64,000 nt of DNA, from the NCBI GenBank assembly GCA_030248215.1, contig JASANG010001617.1:1-64000 (forward strand), given 5' to 3'. The position numbers and the translations under genes are program-made. Below the pieces are notes generated by a model. The model was not told the origin of the DNA and searched no databases. It saw only the letters and a list, made by a program, of their open reading frames with translations. This document shows positions 60,658 to 64,000 of the stretch, piece by piece; within the stretch, counting starts at the first letter, position 1, and each line of letters opens with the position of its first letter. Origin of the DNA: Enoplolaimus lenunculus (Eukaryota; Nematoda; Enoplea; Enoplida; Thoracostomopsidae).

Positions 60658-61938
60658 CTAATCGTATTTTTTGACCTGCACCGGTTTTGTTGTAGAATTT
60701 AAAATATCGTCAATCCCAAACAAACATTTACGTTTCAAACAAATCGGTTCTGAAGTTGCCGTTGTATTGTCCAGTTTTCTACTCAAATTGTCAACAGTTC
60801 TAAGGGCACTAAGATCCATGGTGCTTGGACTGTCTGATATGCGGTTTTCAGGCTTAAAATGACTGTAGTTTGTAGAACTTTGAGGCAAGTAAGGGATAGA
60901 TAACGGCATACCAGATAGTTGAAATAATGAATTGAATAAGCATTGTTGAGGAAATTGTTTCTGTGCAGGCCAGTTGAAAAATGGATACGTTACCGGTACG
61001 TGAGATCCGCATTCAGCTTGCTGATTCAGTATTTGATATTGAAAATTATGCATTGCTAAGGCTTGTTCCATTTGCCTGCTTCGATCAATACCAGCCATTA
61101 TATGAATAGGCAAAATGTCGCGTGAACCGGTGAAGTTTGGAAATATGCTGCTTGTAGACGTGGACGGTTGGGCGGAGTTGACATAAGGATGGAATTCTCG
61201 TGGTTTTACTAGTGGGCTAGGCAGGCCAGACACGCATGTATCACTTTTAAGTGATCCAGAACTTTCGTTGGAACGCCCCTCTCGTCCGCTATGATTCACT
61301 GTGGTTAGCAAATACGGAGTGTTGCCAAATTGTTGGTCACAGATATGGTTTGGCTTGCGGCAATCTATTAACGTTGGTTGTAGTTCAACACACTGGGAAT
61401 GTGATGTCGCTGGAGAAATATGTGAATCATTATTTGAATCAGAGTTTGAATCTTCTTTAATACTGGTTTTGACCGTCGAACAGGTTGTTGAAGCCCATTT
61501 CGACGATACTTTAGCTTCGGTTGTGGTCGATTTTTGACCCTTTGTTTTGTTTGCAGCGTTTTTCGCAGCATACACTTGACTGATTGCTTGTTTTTCAAAA
61601 CTGTGCAGCTTAAATCGTTTCCGACGCCGTAGAAAACTTCCGTTTTCGAACATATTTTGACAATTGGGATGCAAAATCCAGTACGCACCTTTGCCCGGGC
61701 GATCAGCGCGACGAGGAATTTTTTGGAAACAATCGTTGTATGACAAGTTGTGGCGAAGCGAGTTCTGCCAGCGTTTGGTATTGCGGCGATAAAACGGAAA
61801 TTTATCCATAATCCATCGATAAATATCGGATAGTGGCAACATTTTCTCTTGCGATTCGTGAATTGCCATTGCGGTTAAAGCGATGTATGAGTACGGCGGT
61901 TTTTGGTCCTGGTACGAGTTTTTGTCTGGTCGACCCAT
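60658..61938 (-). CDS. foxB: Forkhead transcription factor, FoxB class
   Basis: One uninterrupted ATG-to-stop exon of 426 codons. Residues about 13-106 are a complete forkhead (winged-helix) DNA-binding domain: [36 protein letters not shown], the recognition helix in [26 protein letters not shown] and the basic wing end FLRRRKRFK. The start [19 protein letters not shown] and the [15 protein letters not shown] end are hallmarks of FoxB (as in LIN-31). The rest is serine/asparagine-rich. Near the C-terminus FGIDDIL (407-413) fits the eh1 consensus FxIxxIL, which binds Groucho/TLE corepressors, so the protein likely represses. FoxB genes are often intronless, as here. They act in nuclei of developing nervous system and other cells. 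Class assignment is firm; a MITE lies about 240 bp upstream. Confidence 0.95.
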   Translation of the reverse strand: MGRPDKNSYQDQKPPYSYIALTAMAIHESQEKMLPLSDIYRWIMDKFPFYRRNTKRWQNSLRHNLSYNDCFQKIPRRADRPGKGAYWILHPNCQNMFENGSFLRRRKRFKLHSFEKQAISQVYAAKNAANKTKGQKSTTTEAKVSSKWASTTCSTVKTSIKEDSNSDSNNDSHISPATSHSQCVELQPTLIDCRKPNHICDQQFGNTPYLLTTVNHSGREGRSNESSGSLKSDTCVSGLPSPLVKPREFHPYVNSAQPSTSTSSIFPNFTGSRDILPIHIMAGIDRSRQMEQALAMHNFQYQILNQQAECGSHVPVTYPFFNWPAQKQFPQQCLFNSLFQLSGMPLSIPYLPQSSTNYSHFKPENRISDSPSTMDLSALRTVDNLSRKLDNTTATSEPICLKRKCLFGIDDILNSTTKPVQVKKYD

Positions 61939-62180
61939 CGCTGCTTATAATCTCAAAGCGCTAGATGTTATTTTAATTTGTTGCGATTTAAAATATAAGT
62001 ACAACAAAGCTGAAAGTTAGCATATAAAAGTTATCGATTTCGGTTTAATTTTTTTATGATACAAAAGAATATCAAAAGTAGATGGTAACTCTTGGACAGC
62101 AGCGTGCATCTAACCCGTCGGATTTTGTGTGGCAACAAATTGGCACCCTTCGTGGAATCGGCTATTAAGATGCAATATAT

Positions 62181-62547
62181 GTCGTAGCCCAAGTAGTAAT
62201 TGAGCCCAATTCCGAATTGGTCTAGTCAAAACATACTCGGGCTAGCCTAAGACGGAAGTATATCTGGTAAAGTTTTGCGTTTTCTTATTGGATACGTGAT
62301 AGCAGCAAATTAACTTCGTAAAACAAGCTTGTGGGTAACGAACAGGTACTTGACCATTACTTAGCCAATCGGAAAAGAGTATTCGCTTCAGCCAATCGTA
62401 TTTGAGTATGACATTAAGGCATCAACCAATCACAGGGCGTGCATTTGTAGCAGAGAAAGAATAATACGCCATTGCCAAGCCCAACTCGTAATTTCGAGCT
62501 GGACTAGCTCAATTCGGAATTCGGCTCAATTACGGCTTGGGCTTCGA
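62181..62547. mobile_element. MITE upstream of FoxB with about 50-bp inverted ends
   Basis: GTCGTAGCCCAAGTAGTAAT... and ...ATTACGGCTTGGGCTTCGA are inverted repeats continuing into AATTGAGCC(C/G)AATTCCGAATT on the left. 367 bp, about 240 bp upstream of the FoxB start codon. 62.6-63.5 kb is otherwise empty apart from a 60-codon chance frame. Confidence 0.8.
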
Positions 62548-63509
62548 TATATACAGTACACAGAAACCGATTCAAAGTAATACTTGAATTTTTTGACCAG
62601 AGAATTTTAAATAAGTATATTTTCAGTTTATACCCACAGTGTAGATATCATAGGTTATTTATAAATGGCGCAGAGCAAATACAAGGATTGTCTTGCCTGC
62701 TTATAAAATTTTGGCCGAAATTCTACTATTGCATGAATTTTGTCAAATTTTTCAAGCAAAACCAATCTCGCTTTAATACATTAGAATATGCCTAAGTATA
62801 ACGTAATATAGTTTCATATGGGAGGATGCAGGCCTAAAGTTGCCCACAGCCCACATTGAACAGTTAATTGAAAGCTGTCATTGTGTATTATTTCTGTTTT
62901 TATTTAATTTTCTATTACTGTGCTTCCTGGAACACAAGCATCGCCTTTTTACTTTATTTTTTTTAACAGCGTAGACTGGTATTCGTGTGTCATAGCGGAA
63001 TTATTTTATCAAAGATTTTAAATTCAAATTTTTTTTACTTGAGATGTATAGGTCTTTATTGTTAGACGTAGCGGTGGTCTTATTTAAGTTTTGGGTGCCT
63101 CATATGTTTGCTAAGTTTTATCACTAATGGTTTTGTATGAAAAATATGGCATATATAAATTTAGTCATCGAAAGCCGTGTGTGGAGTATGTTTTCTTAAA
63201 ATTGACATAAATAGCACATGGATGCCACTTTCAGATTATTGAGGAATGTGTACGGTCCATTAAAGCATTCCATGAAGGTGTTCCAAAAAATGGTTTCCGT
63301 TTGCAGCCAAATTTACAAGACAACTCTAGTTAATGCCAATGTTTCAAATGAGTTTCCATACGAGTTGGTATCAATTTGTAAATTTTTGTTTCAGATTTGA
63401 ATTAAAAGAGTTTTTAAACAAAACTGTTTCGATTAGAATTGGTGGTATAAATTAATGGAATCATGAAATTTTAATGAAACGTGGATATGTGTTTGAATTA
63501 AGCAACTGA

Positions 63510-63612
63510 ATTATATATATAAGTATATATACATATATATATTATATATAATATATATGTATATACTTATATATACTTATATATACATACATACATATAT
63601 ATATATATAAAT
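63510..63612. repeat. Long AT palindrome / (TA)n microsatellite
   Basis: ATATATAAGTATATATACAT and its reverse complement face each other across ATATTATATATAATAT; a strong cruciform-forming AT stretch. 63.6-64.0 kb has no recognised feature. Confidence 0.85.
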
Positions 63613-64000
63613 GCTAGACTTGCGGTCAGTACGCACCAATACGACCAAAATCGTTGAACGCAATAGTTTCATCAGAATTTAGACTGCCTTATACAAAAAC
63701 AAAGAATACCACGCGCTAAAGCTTTGGTGCTCGTATAAGAAAATGCTACTGCGGAAAAATTTTATTATGAAAAGACTAATAAATTCACTAGTCTAAATTC
63801 AACGGTACCTAGATCTTGGGTTCTAATATAACGTCTTGCCCAATGCATCCGATTTGAGAATGAAATGCAGAGCGGTATACTAAACTTGGTAATGAACTTA
63901 TCGCTTCACATTTCGCCAATTAAAAATTAAATTAATGTGTTCATTCAAAATTACTAGTATTTAACAATTAACAGAATAGTGTACAAGTACAGTTAGCCAT

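Noticed and set aside
61251-61688. Frames within the FoxB coding region
   Set aside because: Shadows of the 426-codon FoxB frame.
1-64000. LTR retroelements, retrovirus-like elements, Polintons, CRISPR arrays
   Set aside because: No paired long direct repeats, polymerase, integrase or capsid-like frames and no spaced short repeats were seen.

Overview
The window is AT-rich, intron-rich, repeat-laden eukaryotic DNA. Most open frames in it are noise; the real genes are split into small exons. Three genes are recognised securely: a KMT2/trithorax-type histone H3 lysine-4 methyltransferase (minus strand, about 2.6-10.8 kb), a Cys-loop ligand-gated anion channel of the GluCl/GlyR type (plus strand, nine exons, 40.0-46.5 kb), and an intronless forkhead gene of the FoxB class (minus strand, 60.7-61.9 kb). 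The host is an invertebrate animal. A nematode or close relative is my best guess, from the dispersed TTAGGC blocks (the nematode telomere unit), the mix of 46-100 bp and kb-scale introns, and a GluCl-like channel; this is an inference only.

Region by region. 1-2.6 kb: MITE remnants, a degenerate tandem array and a tRNA-derived SINE. 2.6-10.8 kb: the methyltransferase, with its introns full of hAT-like MITEs. 12.6-16.3 kb: a candidate four-exon 90-residue gene on the minus strand, with a foldback element in its last intron and a striking 40-bp hairpin array upstream. 17-25 kb: repeats. 25-27.3 kb: candidate exons of three genes. 27-33 kb: repeats, including a composite element with 170-bp tandem units. 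33 kb: candidate cysteine-rich exons. 35-38.4 kb: two pogo-like MITEs, a SINE and a very young 933-bp foldback. 40-46.5 kb: the channel. 47-60 kb: repeats with a few candidate small exons. 60.6-62.5 kb: FoxB and a MITE just upstream of it. 63.5 kb: an AT palindrome.

Four DNA-transposon-like families dominate: (1) hAT-like MITEs with CAGGGTGCAACCGG ends and, in one copy, a perfect 8-bp target duplication; (2) pogo-like MITEs with CTGTAGTGACCCGAATAAGA ends and TA target duplications; (3) MITEs with GGCCCATGTA-type ends whose interior is telomere-like TTAGGC; (4) long foldbacks. Several are nested, which gives relative ages. I recognised no LTR retroelement, retrovirus-like element or CRISPR array.

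Splice models were made by eye from GT/AG sites, phase continuity and protein similarity. The channel and SET-domain models are strong because every junction keeps phase and the joined protein matches its family throughout. The small novel genes rest on phase continuity alone and need transcript support.
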